A stretch of 64,000 bases of DNA, from assembly GCF_001750105.1 (NCBI RefSeq), contig NZ_CP014143.1:2285001-2349000 (forward strand), read 5' to 3'. Shown here piece after piece: positions 1-8,538 of the stretch. Below the pieces are notes generated by a model, which saw only the letters and a program-made list of their open reading frames with translations, made no database searches and had not been told where the DNA came from. Each line of letters begins with the position of its first letter. The stretch's first letter is position 1. Source of the stretch: Microbulbifer aggregans (lineage in GTDB: Bacteria > Pseudomonadota > Gammaproteobacteria > Pseudomonadales > Cellvibrionaceae). Made by a program: the position numbers and the translations under genes.

Positions 1-1124
1 CGGCGGTGATTCACTACGAGATCGTTCCGGGTGACACCGTGGAGGTCTATGTGGCGGCCAAGGGTGGCGGTAGTGAGGCGAAGAGTAAATTCGCCATGCT
101 GAACCCCTCCGATTCCGTGGTGGACTGGGTGCTGGAAATGGTGCCGAAGATGGGCGCTGGCTGGTGTCCGCCCGGCATGCTCGGCATCGGTGTCGGTGGC
201 ACCGCCGAGAAGGCCATGCTGCTGGCGAAGGAGTCCCTGCTGGATCCGATCGATATCCAGGAGCTGCAAGAGCGTGGCGCTGCCAATCGTGCCGAAGAAC
301 TGCGCCTGGAGCTGTACGACAAGGTCAACAAGCTGGGTATCGGTGCCCAGGGCCTGGGCGGCCTGACTACCGTGCTGGACGTGAAGGTCAAGGACTACCC
401 GACCCATGCCGCCAACAAGGCAGTGGCGATCATTCCGAACTGCGCCGCCACCCGTCACACCCACTTCACGCTCGACGGCAGCGGTGCAGCGCACCAGACG
501 CCGCCGAAGCTGGAAGACTGGCCAGAGATCACCCGCGAAGCCGGCGGCAACACCCGCCGTGTGAACCTGAATGAGGTGACCCGCGAAGACGTGCTCAGCT
601 GGCAGCCGGGTGAGACGCTGCTGCTGAACGGCAAGATGCTGACCGGTCGTGATGCCGCTCACAAAAAGATGGTCGACATCCTGGCCAAGGGCGAAAAGCT
701 GCCGGTAGACCTTCAGGGCCGCTTTATCTACTACGTGGGCCCGGTGGATCCGGTGCGTGAAGAGGTGGTTGGCCCGGCTGGTCCGACGACCGCAACCCGC
801 ATGGATAAATTCACCCGTACCATGCTGGAAGAGACCGGCCTGCTGGGCATGATCGGCAAAGCCGAGCGCGGCCCCACTGCCATCGATGCCATCCGCGACA
901 ATCAGGCCGTGTACCTGATGGCCGTGGGCGGTGCGGCTTACCTGGTGGCCCAGGCCATCAAGGACGCCAAAGTGGTTGCCTTCCCCGAGCTGGGAATGGA
1001 AGCCATCTACGAGTTCGATGTCCAGGATATGCCGGTCACCGTGGCCGTCGACAGCAAAGGCGAGTCGGTACACAACACCGGGCCGCTGATCTGGAAAGAA
1101 AAGATCGAAGAGGGTGCGGTTTAA
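1..1124 (+). CDS. Class I (iron-sulfur) fumarate hydratase, 5' end missing
   Basis: Class I fumarases interconvert fumarate and malate in the TCA cycle with a [4Fe-4S] cluster. About 373 C-terminal residues are visible and the reading frame is open to the left edge, so the GTG at base 6 is internal. The family is about 500 residues long, so roughly the first quarter lies outside. Visible family features are the Gly-rich GIGVGGTAEKA segment, the stretch with PNCAATRHTHF, and a C-terminal part with GRDAAHKKM and YYVGPVDP, typical of the fumarase/tartrate dehydratase beta domain. A strong hairpin terminator follows. The family call is firm; E. coli has two similar paralogues (FumA, FumB), so I give no symbol. 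Confidence 0.93.
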   Translation, partial: AVIHYEIVPGDTVEVYVAAKGGGSEAKSKFAMLNPSDSVVDWVLEMVPKMGAGWCPPGMLGIGVGGTAEKAMLLAKESLLDPIDIQELQERGAANRAEELRLELYDKVNKLGIGAQGLGGLTTVLDVKVKDYPTHAANKAVAIIPNCAATRHTHFTLDGSGAAHQTPPKLEDWPEITREAGGNTRRVNLNEVTREDVLSWQPGETLLLNGKMLTGRDAAHKKMVDILAKGEKLPVDLQGRFIYYVGPVDPVREEVVGPAGPTTATRMDKFTRTMLEETGLLGMIGKAERGPTAIDAIRDNQAVYLMAVGGAAYLVAQAIKDAKVVAFPELGMEAIYEFDVQDMPVTVAVDSKGESVHNTGPLIWKEKIEEGAV

Positions 1125-1147
1125 CTTCCTCTCCCTCCCTTAAAAAA

Positions 1148-1180
1148 GGCCGGGCTCCGTGAGGGGCCCGGCCTTTTTTT
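1148..1180 (+). terminator. Bidirectional intrinsic terminator between fumarase and DUF885 genes
   Basis: An 8-bp perfect GC stem (1148-1155 with 1166-1173) is followed by seven T (1174-1180) and preceded by six A (1142-1147), so it can end transcription from both converging genes. A second, weaker stem (GCCCGC at 1206-1211 with GCGGGC at 1221-1226) lies just before the stop of the minus-strand gene. Confidence 0.85.
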
Positions 1181-1237
1181 ATTTCGGCTCGGTATGAGCG
1201 GGGGCGCCCGCGAATGAGTTGCGGGCTACCCGGTCGA

Positions 1238-3088
1238 TCAATCCTCCTGTAATTCCGCCACCATCAACTCCCGAATCACCGGCACCGGCGCATTGCCGTA
1301 GCTGAGGAATTTTTCGTGGAAGGCTTTCAGATCGAAGTCATCCCCCAGTTTTTCCTTCATCTCCTCACGCAGCGCGAGGATGTCGGCGTAACCGGCGTAG
1401 TAGCTGGTCAGCTGTACCTGGCTCAGGGTAGCGCGGCGCCATTTGCCCATGGCCTCCGCTTTCTGCTGGAAGCCCTGGCGCACCATCAAGTCCAGCGCCC
1501 GTTGTTCGTCGATACCTTTCACCTGAATCTCGTAGTCGAGGATGGTGTTGATCACAACGCGCAACCGCCACTTGTAATACATCAGCCACAGCTCGGGAGA
1601 GAAGTCGCCGTAGCCGGCCTCGAGCATCATCTGCTCGGTGTATACGGCCCAGCCCTCAACCATGGCGCCATTGCCAAGAATGCTCTTGATCAAGCTGGGC
1701 GACTTGTTGGCGTAGATAAGCTGGGTGTAATGCCCGGGAATGGCCTCATGGATATTGAGGATCTGCATCAGGTACTTGTTGTATTCCTTGAGCAGGCTAT
1801 CGGCGCGGTCATCACTGAATTCCTCAATGGGCATCACGTTGTAATACGTATTGGCACCTTTGTCGTAGGGGCCCGGCGCGTTGATGGAGGCTACTGAAAA
1901 GCCGCGCATATAGGGTGGCGTAGTGCGCACGACCAGGGGTTTGTCCTCGTCCAGAGTCAGTAGGTCTTTTTCCTTGACGAAGGCCACCAGTTCCGGAATC
2001 TGCTTCTCCACCTCAGCCTTGAAGGTCTCTTTGGTGGCATGGTGCTCGGACAGTTTCTCCAGCACCTGGCCAATTTTTTCCAGCCGGTCCTCTGGCGGCT
2101 GCTGATCAGGGAAGTACTTGGGCCAGAGTTCGCCGGCCAGTTCCTCCATCTTATCGTGCAGCTTGTCCTTTTCTGCCAGCGCCTTCTCGTAGAGCTCCTT
2201 GCCGGTCATGCCGATCTGAATTTCGTACTCGAACTTTTGCTCATACAGCTCCTCGCCGATCCGGAAATCCTTGTAGTCCTGACTCTCCTCCAGTTCGGCG
2301 TGTCGGGTCTGCAGATAAGTGATGTATTCCTGGATCGCCTTGCGCGCGTTCTCAAGCCGCTCCTGGAAAAGCTGTTTTTCCTCTTCGCTGAGCCCGCTAC
2401 TCGCCAGCTTCTCCTCAGCTTCCTCGCCAAACACTTTCAGGGCGCCTTCATTTTGCTGGATTGCCAGGATGAGCTGGGGGGAAGCCGGTTTTTGCAGGGT
2501 TTTCTCCGCTGCGTCGTAGTAGGCGGGTACTTTCTGCAGGCGCTCACTGAATGTGCGCAGGCGCTCATCGAGGGGCGCGTATTCGGTGTTGAGGATCAGA
2601 GCGAATGGATGGGAAACGTTGTATTCGGCCGGGTTCCAGAGGTGGGACTGGAACTCGGTGAGTTGCCATTCGAGGCGGTTAAGGAAGTTCTGGATCAGGG
2701 CCAGGTCGCTTCTGTCATTGGCATCGAGGGTCTCGGTATCGATATTCGCGAACTGCTCGCGGTGACGGCGGGCGAACTCGAGCACCTGTTCCCGGTAGGC
2801 GTCATTCGGTATCTGTAGCTGGTCGGCCACCGCATAGTAGCCCTCGCGCACTGCCCAGGAAGGAAACAGCTGCCAGAGCTCTTCGATCATCTGCGCCGAC
2901 TGGGCATCGAAACTCTGCTGCTGACTGCCATTGGTGGCTTCTCCAGTGGTTGCGGCGGGAACTTCAGTCGCGCTTTCTGCCTGAGCGGTATCCTTCCGAG
3001 TACCATCGTTTTCTGTGCGGTCACAGCCCGCAAGACTCAGGCTCAGCGCCAGAGCGGACATTGCCATAGTGGGTAGTGTGATTTTCAT
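1238..3088 (-). CDS. DUF885 family zinc-peptidase-like lipoprotein
   Basis: Predicted envelope lipoprotein of 616 residues belonging to DUF885, a family of bacterial proteins thought to be zinc metallopeptidases; the substrate is unknown. The start at 3088 is chosen because it gives a short signal with lipobox LAGC and has a GAGGA-like ribosome site. The frame is open 44 codons further upstream, but that extension has no signal character. A Glu/Gln/Thr-rich linker of about 40 residues follows the lipid cysteine, then a long helical domain. HEAIPGH at residues 447-453 is the signature motif of the family. It converges on the fumarase gene and diverges from phhB. A second, more distant DUF885 lipoprotein lies at 11174-12568. 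Function beyond 'peptidase-like' is inference. Confidence 0.85.
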   Translation of the reverse strand: MKITLPTMAMSALALSLSLAGCDRTENDGTRKDTAQAESATEVPAATTGEATNGSQQQSFDAQSAQMIEELWQLFPSWAVREGYYAVADQLQIPNDAYREQVLEFARRHREQFANIDTETLDANDRSDLALIQNFLNRLEWQLTEFQSHLWNPAEYNVSHPFALILNTEYAPLDERLRTFSERLQKVPAYYDAAEKTLQKPASPQLILAIQQNEGALKVFGEEAEEKLASSGLSEEEKQLFQERLENARKAIQEYITYLQTRHAELEESQDYKDFRIGEELYEQKFEYEIQIGMTGKELYEKALAEKDKLHDKMEELAGELWPKYFPDQQPPEDRLEKIGQVLEKLSEHHATKETFKAEVEKQIPELVAFVKEKDLLTLDEDKPLVVRTTPPYMRGFSVASINAPGPYDKGANTYYNVMPIEEFSDDRADSLLKEYNKYLMQILNIHEAIPGHYTQLIYANKSPSLIKSILGNGAMVEGWAVYTEQMMLEAGYGDFSPELWLMYYKWRLRVVINTILDYEIQVKGIDEQRALDLMVRQGFQQKAEAMGKWRRATLSQVQLTSYYAGYADILALREEMKEKLGDDFDLKAFHEKFLSYGNAPVPVIRELMVAELQED

Positions 3089-3326
3089 TGCATTCCTCGG
3101 TATTAAACACTTTCTGTGGCAGTTTTCTCTTTCCATCACCGCGCCGGCCGGGCCGTATTCAAGGCAAGGCCTTTGGTGTTTTTTAGCACTCTGTCCCATT
3201 AAAGCGCAGCCTAACCACATAAAATAGCCTTTTACACGGTGCGCTTGTTTCAGTCCCGGGGCGCGGTTAGAGTCATCCGCTGCTCACTCGAGTCCATAAT
3301 AATTGAAACACTTCGAGGACTGATTC

Positions 3327-3668
3327 ATGACTGAACTTGCCGAACAAAAATGTGAAGCCTGTCGCGCCGATGCGCCACTGGTATCTGACGAAGAGCTTGC
3401 TGAACTGCTGCGGGAAATTCCCGACTGGACCCCGATGGCCCGGGACGGCGTGATGCAGCTTGAACGTGTTTTCAAGTTCCGCAACTTCAAGCAGGCCCTG
3501 GCCTTTACCAACCGGGTTGGCGAAATCGCTGAAGAGGTCGGTCACCACCCGGCCCTTTTGACGGAGTGGGGCAAGGTGACGGTGACCTGGTGGAGTCATG
3601 AGGCCGGTGGCCTGCATAAGAATGACTTCATCATGGCGGCGCGCACAGACAAGCAACTGGAGGCGTAA
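3327..3668 (+). CDS. phhB: Pterin-4a-carbinolamine dehydratase
   Basis: 113-residue cytoplasmic enzyme that dehydrates 4a-hydroxytetrahydrobiopterin, recycling the pterin cofactor of phenylalanine hydroxylase. The length fits the family, and the signature E-x3-H-H-P (EEVGHHP, about residues 70-76) followed by VTVTWWSH is clear. The ATG has a GAGGA ribosome site seven bases upstream. No phenylalanine hydroxylase gene (phhA) is next to it, unlike the Pseudomonas phhAB arrangement, so its pathway partner must be elsewhere or the protein may serve another pterin role. Confidence 0.93.
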   Translation: MTELAEQKCEACRADAPLVSDEELAELLREIPDWTPMARDGVMQLERVFKFRNFKQALAFTNRVGEIAEEVGHHPALLTEWGKVTVTWWSHEAGGLHKNDFIMAARTDKQLEA

Positions 3669-3699
3669 TAGCCGCTCGCTTCGGCAGCCGCCTCTATGT

Positions 3700-3733
3700 G
3701 GTTACTCCCGGCTTATGGAAGTCGGGAGTGACC
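3700..3733 (+). repeat. Strong 15-bp hairpin between phhB and the DUF1272 gene
   Basis: Bases 3700-3714 can pair with 3719-3733 over 15 positions around an ATGG loop; two of the pairs are G-U wobbles in RNA. No T-run follows on either strand, so it is not a standard intrinsic terminator. It ends 25 bases before the next start codon and could shield the phhB mRNA end or affect translation of the DUF1272 gene (inference). Confidence 0.6.
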
Positions 3734-3758
3734 TGAAGTAGGAGTTGGTAGAGCTGCC

Positions 3759-3995
3759 ATGCTGAAAATGAAGCCAAGCTGCGAGCGTTGCAGCGCAGCA
3801 CTCGGCCTGGGTGACCAGGCGTATATCTGTTCCTTTGAGTGCACCTTCTGCCCCACATGCGCGGAAGTGCTCTCCCGCAGCTGCCCCAATTGCCAGGGCA
3901 GCCTGGTTCCGCGTCCGCCGCGGACCCGCTCTCCTACCGAAGTTCCGAGCCAGGGTTTCAAGGCCAAGCTGGAGGAAATTCTCAATCGGTCTTGA
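3759..3995 (+). CDS. DUF1272 cysteine-rich small protein
   Basis: 78-residue protein whose first 55 residues match the DUF1272 pattern: CERC near residue 8, a central YICSFECTFCPTC, then SCPNCQG. The eight cysteines suggest one or two small zinc-binding knuckles. The function of the family is not known. A short Pro/Arg/Ser-rich tail follows. It lies 90 bases after phhB on the same strand and ends nine bases from the stop of the converging tlyA gene, with no terminator visible between them. Confidence 0.85.
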   Translation: MLKMKPSCERCSAALGLGDQAYICSFECTFCPTCAEVLSRSCPNCQGSLVPRPPRTRSPTEVPSQGFKAKLEEILNRS

Positions 3996-4004
3996 GTCTC
4001 GGCA

Positions 4005-4757
4005 TCAGGCTTTTTGCGCCCAGAGAAGGAACTCCCGATTGCCGTCACCGCCGAGAATCGGGCTCTCGATGTAGGCTTTTACGGACAGGTCGAGTTCTTC
4101 GCATAGGGCCACGATTTTTTCCCGCACCTGCCCATAGAGCTTCTCATCGCGCACAAGGCCACCCTTGCCAATATTCTCCGGGCCCACCTCGAACTGGGGT
4201 TTGACCAGGCTGAGCAGTTGCGCGCCTGGCCGCATCAGCGCTGGTAGGCGGGGCAGGATCAGCGTCTGCGATATAAACGACACATCCATTACCACGGCAT
4301 CAAATCCCTCCTCGCTGTATGGGTATAGCTGCGCGGGCTCCAGGTAGCGGGCGTTCAGGCCCTCAAAGAGATGCATACGGGGGTGGCTGCGGAGTTTCGC
4401 TGCCAGCTGGTCGTGCCCGACATCGACGCCGACTACCAGCGCGGCGCCTCTTTGCAGCAGACAGTCGCTAAAACCGCCGGTTGAACAGCCCACATCCAGG
4501 GCCCGCCAGCCCTCGGGCTTGAGCCCGGTATGGTCCAGTACGGCTTCCAGTTTGATGCCGGCTCGGGAGACGTAGCGATCCTCTGGCAGGGGCTCGACGC
4601 GCAGTGGCTGGTCGGCGGTTACCCCCTGACCCGGTTTCTGCGCCGGCCGCCAGCTGGCGCCGTTATCCAGCCAGACCCGGCCCGCCTCAATCAGCTTCTT
4701 GGCATGGGTGCGGGAGTTGGCCAGTTGGCGTTCAACGAGGAGGATATCGAGGCGCAT
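4005..4757 (-). CDS. tlyA: TlyA family rRNA 2'-O-methyltransferase / hemolysin-like protein
   Basis: 250 residues. The N-terminal S4 RNA-binding domain (about 1-60, MRLDILLVERQLANSRTHAKKLI) is followed by an RrmJ/FtsJ-type SAM methyltransferase domain with the SAM loop LDVGCSTGGFSDCLLQ, an acidic VVMDVSFIS strand and the LVKPQFEVG strand with its lysine. TlyA of mycobacteria 2'-O-methylates rRNA and its members were once annotated as hemolysins. The target in this organism is not shown by the sequence. It diverges from nhaA with about 100 bases between the two starts. Confidence 0.9.
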   Translation of the reverse strand: MRLDILLVERQLANSRTHAKKLIEAGRVWLDNGASWRPAQKPGQGVTADQPLRVEPLPEDRYVSRAGIKLEAVLDHTGLKPEGWRALDVGCSTGGFSDCLLQRGAALVVGVDVGHDQLAAKLRSHPRMHLFEGLNARYLEPAQLYPYSEEGFDAVVMDVSFISQTLILPRLPALMRPGAQLLSLVKPQFEVGPENIGKGGLVRDEKLYGQVREKIVALCEELDLSVKAYIESPILGGDGNREFLLWAQKA

Positions 4758-4860
4758 CGGCGGAGTTCGATCCTAAAAATATGGTGGAATTCGATGCTGC
4801 CATGCTAACCTCTGGGCCCACTTGTTAGAAGCAGTGAGCTGGATAGGAGGTTGGCAGCGG

Positions 4861-6351
4861 ATGGCGAAAAGCGTTCTGGGCAAGTTCAGAATTCGCAAGG
4901 GCAGGGTGTTTGAAGCGCCCCTGGAGAGCGCTTTCGGGCGACTGGTCACGCCTTTTGAAGAGTTTATTCACCGGCAGAGCAGCAGTGGCATTCTGCTCAT
5001 GATTTCGGCAATTGCTGCCCTGGTCATTGCCAATTCACCGCTGCAGGAGGCCTACAAGCACCTGCTACATATGCCCATCAGTGTCGGCGCCGGGGAGTGG
5101 AAACTGTCCCTCACCCTGCATCATTGGATCAACGACGCGCTGATGGCGATCTTCTTCTTCCTGGTTGGCCTGGAACTCAAGCGCGAGTTTCTCGTCGGGG
5201 AACTCTCCGAGCTGAAGCAGGCGGTGCTGCCCATCATGGCGGCTATGGGCGGTATGGTGATACCGGCACTGATCTACGCCGGGCTCAATGGCGACGGCGA
5301 TGCGGCACGGGGCTGGGGTATTCCCATGGCCACCGATATCGCTTTTGCCGTCGGTTGTATTGCGCTACTGGGCAATCGTGTGCCGCGGGCGGTCGTGATG
5401 TTCCTGGTCGCCCTGGCCATTGTCGACGATCTGGGTGCGATTCTGGTGATTGCCATCTGGTACACCGAGAGCGTCAACATGGCTGCGCTGGCTGCTGCCG
5501 GTGTGCTGGTGGTGATTCTTTGGCTGCTGAAGGCGGCAGGCGTGCGCAGTTCCCCAGCCTATATATTTGTCGGCGTGCTGCTCTGGTATGAGTTCTACCT
5601 GAGTGGGATCCACGCGACCCTGGCCGGGGTGGTGACCGCCATGGCCATGCCGGCACGCCCTAAATACGACCCGGTGGCCTTCAGCACCTTTGTGAAGGAC
5701 ATCATTCGAAGTTTCGATCGCAGCTTCCGCCCTGGAGACAAGATCATCGCCAACGACGCCCTGCGCGCGCGGGTGATGGCGTTAGGCAATGGCGTCAAGC
5801 TGGCACAGTCACCGCTGCAGCGGATGGAGACTCGCCTGCATACGCCGGTGGCGTTCCTGGTGATCCCGATTTTCGCTCTGGCGAATGCGGGTATCCCGAT
5901 CGACAGTTTTACCACCGGCACTGCGGTACTGAACCCGGTCACTCTGGGTGTAATCCTGGGATTGGTGTTCGGTAAGCTGATCGGTATTGTCGGTGCGACC
6001 TGGATCGGCTGGCGCCTCGGGCTGGGCAGCCTGCCCAAAGGGGCCACTTTCCACCATATCGTCGGTGTGGCGCTGTTGGGTGGTATCGGCTTCACCATGT
6101 CGATCTTTATCTCCGAGCTGGCTTTCGCTGGCAGTGAGGAACTGCTGATCCAGGCCAAGGCCGGTGTATTGCTGGCATCTCTGATCGCCGGTATCAGCGG
6201 CTTTATGATCCTGCGCAAGGCGCCTATCTCTGATGAGTACGCTGCCGTTGATTCCGATGAAAACCGAGAGGAAGAAGGCGCGGATACGGAAGAAAAGGGG
6301 GCCGCTGAAGGCGCGGCTTCTCCCGCCGGCAGCGGTGACCGGCAGGGCTGA
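4861..6351 (+). CDS. nhaA: Na+/H+ antiporter NhaA
   Basis: Inner-membrane antiporter of 496 residues that expels Na+ in exchange for H+. The start at 4861 follows an AGGAGG site with ten bases spacing; a TTG 13 codons upstream lacks such a site. About twelve membrane helices are evident. The ion-binding aspartates of the family are present: the Asp in MATDIAFAVG and the pair in ALAIVDDLGA (Asp133 and Asp163-164 in E. coli NhaA). Both ends are longer than in E. coli NhaA: a basic N-terminal stretch of about 40 residues and a Glu/Ala/Gly-rich cytoplasmic tail of about 40 residues. It is likely a single-gene unit with its own terminator. Sodium export fits a marine habitat. Confidence 0.96.
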   Translation: MAKSVLGKFRIRKGRVFEAPLESAFGRLVTPFEEFIHRQSSSGILLMISAIAALVIANSPLQEAYKHLLHMPISVGAGEWKLSLTLHHWINDALMAIFFFLVGLELKREFLVGELSELKQAVLPIMAAMGGMVIPALIYAGLNGDGDAARGWGIPMATDIAFAVGCIALLGNRVPRAVVMFLVALAIVDDLGAILVIAIWYTESVNMAALAAAGVLVVILWLLKAAGVRSSPAYIFVGVLLWYEFYLSGIHATLAGVVTAMAMPARPKYDPVAFSTFVKDIIRSFDRSFRPGDKIIANDALRARVMALGNGVKLAQSPLQRMETRLHTPVAFLVIPIFALANAGIPIDSFTTGTAVLNPVTLGVILGLVFGKLIGIVGATWIGWRLGLGSLPKGATFHHIVGVALLGGIGFTMSIFISELAFAGSEELLIQAKAGVLLASLIAGISGFMILRKAPISDEYAAVDSDENREEEGADTEEKGAAEGAASPAGSGDRQG

Positions 6352-6395
6352 GGAGGTTGTCCGGTCTGACCGGTAGTCGTCTCAGGCCCATCGAG

Positions 6396-6421
6396 AGGCC
6401 GGGTCAATCCCGGCCTTTTTT
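6396..6421 (+). terminator. Intrinsic terminator of nhaA
   Basis: A perfect 8-bp stem AGGCCGGG (6396-6403) / CCCGGCCT (6409-6416) with a TCAAT loop runs directly into a T-run ending at 6421. There is no A-run on the left, so it serves nhaA and not the converging minus-strand gene. Confidence 0.85.
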
Positions 6422-6459
6422 GTGTCCGCTGCTCCTGAAGTGAGTCAGGGCTTTCCGAT

Positions 6460-7296
6460 TCACTCTGCGCGGGGTTCGAGCAGTTTGCCGATCAGGGCTC
6501 GCATCCGGTCGTAGTGACTGCCTTTCCAGTACACCCGGCCGCACTGGTTACACTGCCAGAACTGGTCAAAATGACGGCGAGTGTTATCTCGCAGCTGGTG
6601 AAGCACGGCATCCTTTGGCACTGACTCCAGATGGCCGTTACAGCGGGTGCAGCGGGAAAAGGGGTGCAGCACATTCTGCAGCTGGAACCGCTCTGCCACT
6701 TCCGCCAGTTGCTGCTTTGGGTTGGTGGCTCGCACCCAGTAGCCGCGTTGCAGGGCCCTGCGCCGGAACAGTGCCCGGTCGCGGCTAAGGAGGATGCGTT
6801 GTTGTTCGACGGAGACCCTGACGAGTTCGCCATCTTCGGAGTTTTCCGGCAACAGCGTATCGAAGCCCAGCAGGCGCAGGTAGCGTGCCAGGCGCCCAAG
6901 GTGGCAGTCCAGGACAAAGCGAGGCTCCCGCAGGGGAGCAGGGCGCAAGCGAGTCAGTGCCGAAATATCGAGGGACTCAAACACCGGGTAGACACTGACA
7001 CGATCGCCATCACGCAGAAGGTAGTTGAAGTCCACCGATTTGCCGTTTACCAGAATCAGGTCCACCTCTGTATGCGGCACTCCCAGGTTTTCGATCGCGT
7101 CCTTGATCGATCCCGTTCTTGAATAGGCACGCACGATATCGCGCTGGCGCTGGTCTTTCGCCAGAAAGTCGTTCAGCTCCCGGTAGAATCGAAAAGAGAC
7201 GCTGATGTCTGCACTTTGTTGTGGCACTGGCAGGTTTTCCTCCGCCCCGTCGCTGCCTGTTTCGGGTCGTGCCGTTGCGACATCCCGGCCTTGCAC
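6460..7296 (-). CDS. Mut7-C RNase-domain protein with N-terminal ubiquitin-like domain
   Basis: 278 residues. About residues 30-110 resemble the small ubiquitin/ThiS-like domain that often precedes Mut7-C (FRFYRELNDFL ... VDLILVNGKSVDF ... DGDRVSVYPVFE). The rest is Mut7-C, a PIN-like predicted RNase: FVLDCHLGRLARYLRLLGFD, an acidic ILLSRDRALFRR motif, then a zinc ribbon built from CTRC and CNQC. The enzyme activity is predicted from the PIN fold; the cellular RNA target is unknown. The start is GTG at 7296 with a poor ribosome site, so the first 25 residues are uncertain. It diverges from the hydrolase at 7357 with only 60 bases between. Confidence 0.85.
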   Translation of the reverse strand: MQGRDVATARPETGSDGAEENLPVPQQSADISVSFRFYRELNDFLAKDQRQRDIVRAYSRTGSIKDAIENLGVPHTEVDLILVNGKSVDFNYLLRDGDRVSVYPVFESLDISALTRLRPAPLREPRFVLDCHLGRLARYLRLLGFDTLLPENSEDGELVRVSVEQQRILLSRDRALFRRRALQRGYWVRATNPKQQLAEVAERFQLQNVLHPFSRCTRCNGHLESVPKDAVLHQLRDNTRRHFDQFWQCNQCGRVYWKGSHYDRMRALIGKLLEPRAE

Positions 7297-7356
7297 TGGA
7301 TAATAGCGGCTGAAAAATAAACGGCGTGACCAATAACGATAAAAGCGGCGCTACCG

Positions 7357-8538
7357 ATGATGAAAAAAAGACGCTGGGTTTCCGCATTAACGAGTCGCTC
7401 TGGCTTGATCTCCCTGTCCATACTGGTCTGTTGCTCGCTGGCCATTGTGTTGGCAATGAGGCCCCCGGCCATAGAGAATCCCAAGCCTTCCACGGCACTT
7501 CTCGAGCCTCTGAACAGTCCGCTGCATGGGGCTGCCAACCTCCTTTCCATCCAGCCGCATCTGGATGTCGCGGACTATGCGCAGGCCGGTCTTCTGCAGC
7601 GCAAGCTGTCCGGCTATCTGGACCAGGCCCGCAGTGCCGGATGGTTGAGCCCCCAAACAGTGGTCGTGTTCCCGGAGCATATTGGCACCTGGCTGGTTGC
7701 TGAGGGCGAGAGTGCGCTGGTCTTTGCGGCGGACACCACGACTGGCGCATTGGCCTGGGCGGCGCTCGGTAACCTGTCCGGATTCCTCTATCGGCTGGTC
7801 GGGGCAGAAGAGCAGGACCCGTTTGCGGCGTCGCTTTTTCGCACCAAGTCGGAGGCCATGGCCGACCAATATCAACAGATTTTTTCCGGGCTCGCGTCAG
7901 AATACGGTGTCACCGTGGTTGCCGGTTCGATTTTGCTCCCGGAGCCAGCTGTAAAGGATGAGCGGCTGGTTGTCGGCTTGGGCCCTTTGTACAACAGCAG
8001 CTTCGTCTTTTTTGCTGACGGTCGAGTGGCCGGTCCGGTGCGCAAGGTTTACCCCATCGACTCGGAATTGCCGTTTACCGAGCCCGCGCCCTTGGATGAC
8101 AGCCTGCCCATCGTTGAGACACCGGCGGGCCGGCTGGGAGTGTTGATCTGTGCGGACAGCTGGTATCCCGATACCTGGGCACAGATACAGAGCGCGCAGC
8201 TGGTCGCCGTGCCTTCCTTTTCTTCACCGGACGGAATCTGGGAATCGCCCTGGGGTGGCTATAACGGTGCGCGGGCGCCAGATGATGTTGCCGATAGTGA
8301 CGTCCAAAAGCTGACGGAGGCTGAGGCCTGGCGCAAGTACGCGCTGGGTGGGCGCGGCCGGCAGCTGCGCGCCGGCATCAACACTTTTCTGCGCGGCGAT
8401 CTCTGGGATCTGGGCGATGATGGCCAGACCATGGCCGTGCTGGATGGTGAGCTGATCCTCGGCCAGCGCAAGGATATCGCCATTGTCTCCAGCCTCTGGC
8501 TCAACACTCATCATGAGGAGGTCTCCGCCCGTGACTAA
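7357..8538 (+). CDS. Membrane-anchored carbon-nitrogen hydrolase (nitrilase superfamily)
   Basis: 393 residues with an N-terminal membrane segment (about residues 16-34), so the catalytic domain probably faces the periplasm. The Glu-Lys-Cys triad of the nitrilase superfamily can be read: Glu107 in VVFPEH, Lys230 in GPVRKVYPI and Cys265 in GVLICADSWYPD. Such enzymes hydrolyse amides or nitriles or transfer acyl groups; the substrate cannot be told from sequence. It is the first of four genes in one direction: its last eight bases overlap the next start, and the following two junctions also overlap. Two consecutive ATG codons start the frame, with no strong ribosome site. Confidence 0.85.
   Translation: MMKKRRWVSALTSRSGLISLSILVCCSLAIVLAMRPPAIENPKPSTALLEPLNSPLHGAANLLSIQPHLDVADYAQAGLLQRKLSGYLDQARSAGWLSPQTVVVFPEHIGTWLVAEGESALVFAADTTTGALAWAALGNLSGFLYRLVGAEEQDPFAASLFRTKSEAMADQYQQIFSGLASEYGVTVVAGSILLPEPAVKDERLVVGLGPLYNSSFVFFADGRVAGPVRKVYPIDSELPFTEPAPLDDSLPIVETPAGRLGVLICADSWYPDTWAQIQSAQLVAVPSFSSPDGIWESPWGGYNGARAPDDVADSDVQKLTEAEAWRKYALGGRGRQLRAGINTFLRGDLWDLGDDGQTMAVLDGELILGQRKDIAIVSSLWLNTHHEEVSARD

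Noticed and set aside
2039..2818. 259-codon plus-strand frame inside the DUF885 lipoprotein gene
   Set aside because: It is Leu-rich shadow sequence from the antisense of a helical Glu/Leu-rich protein.
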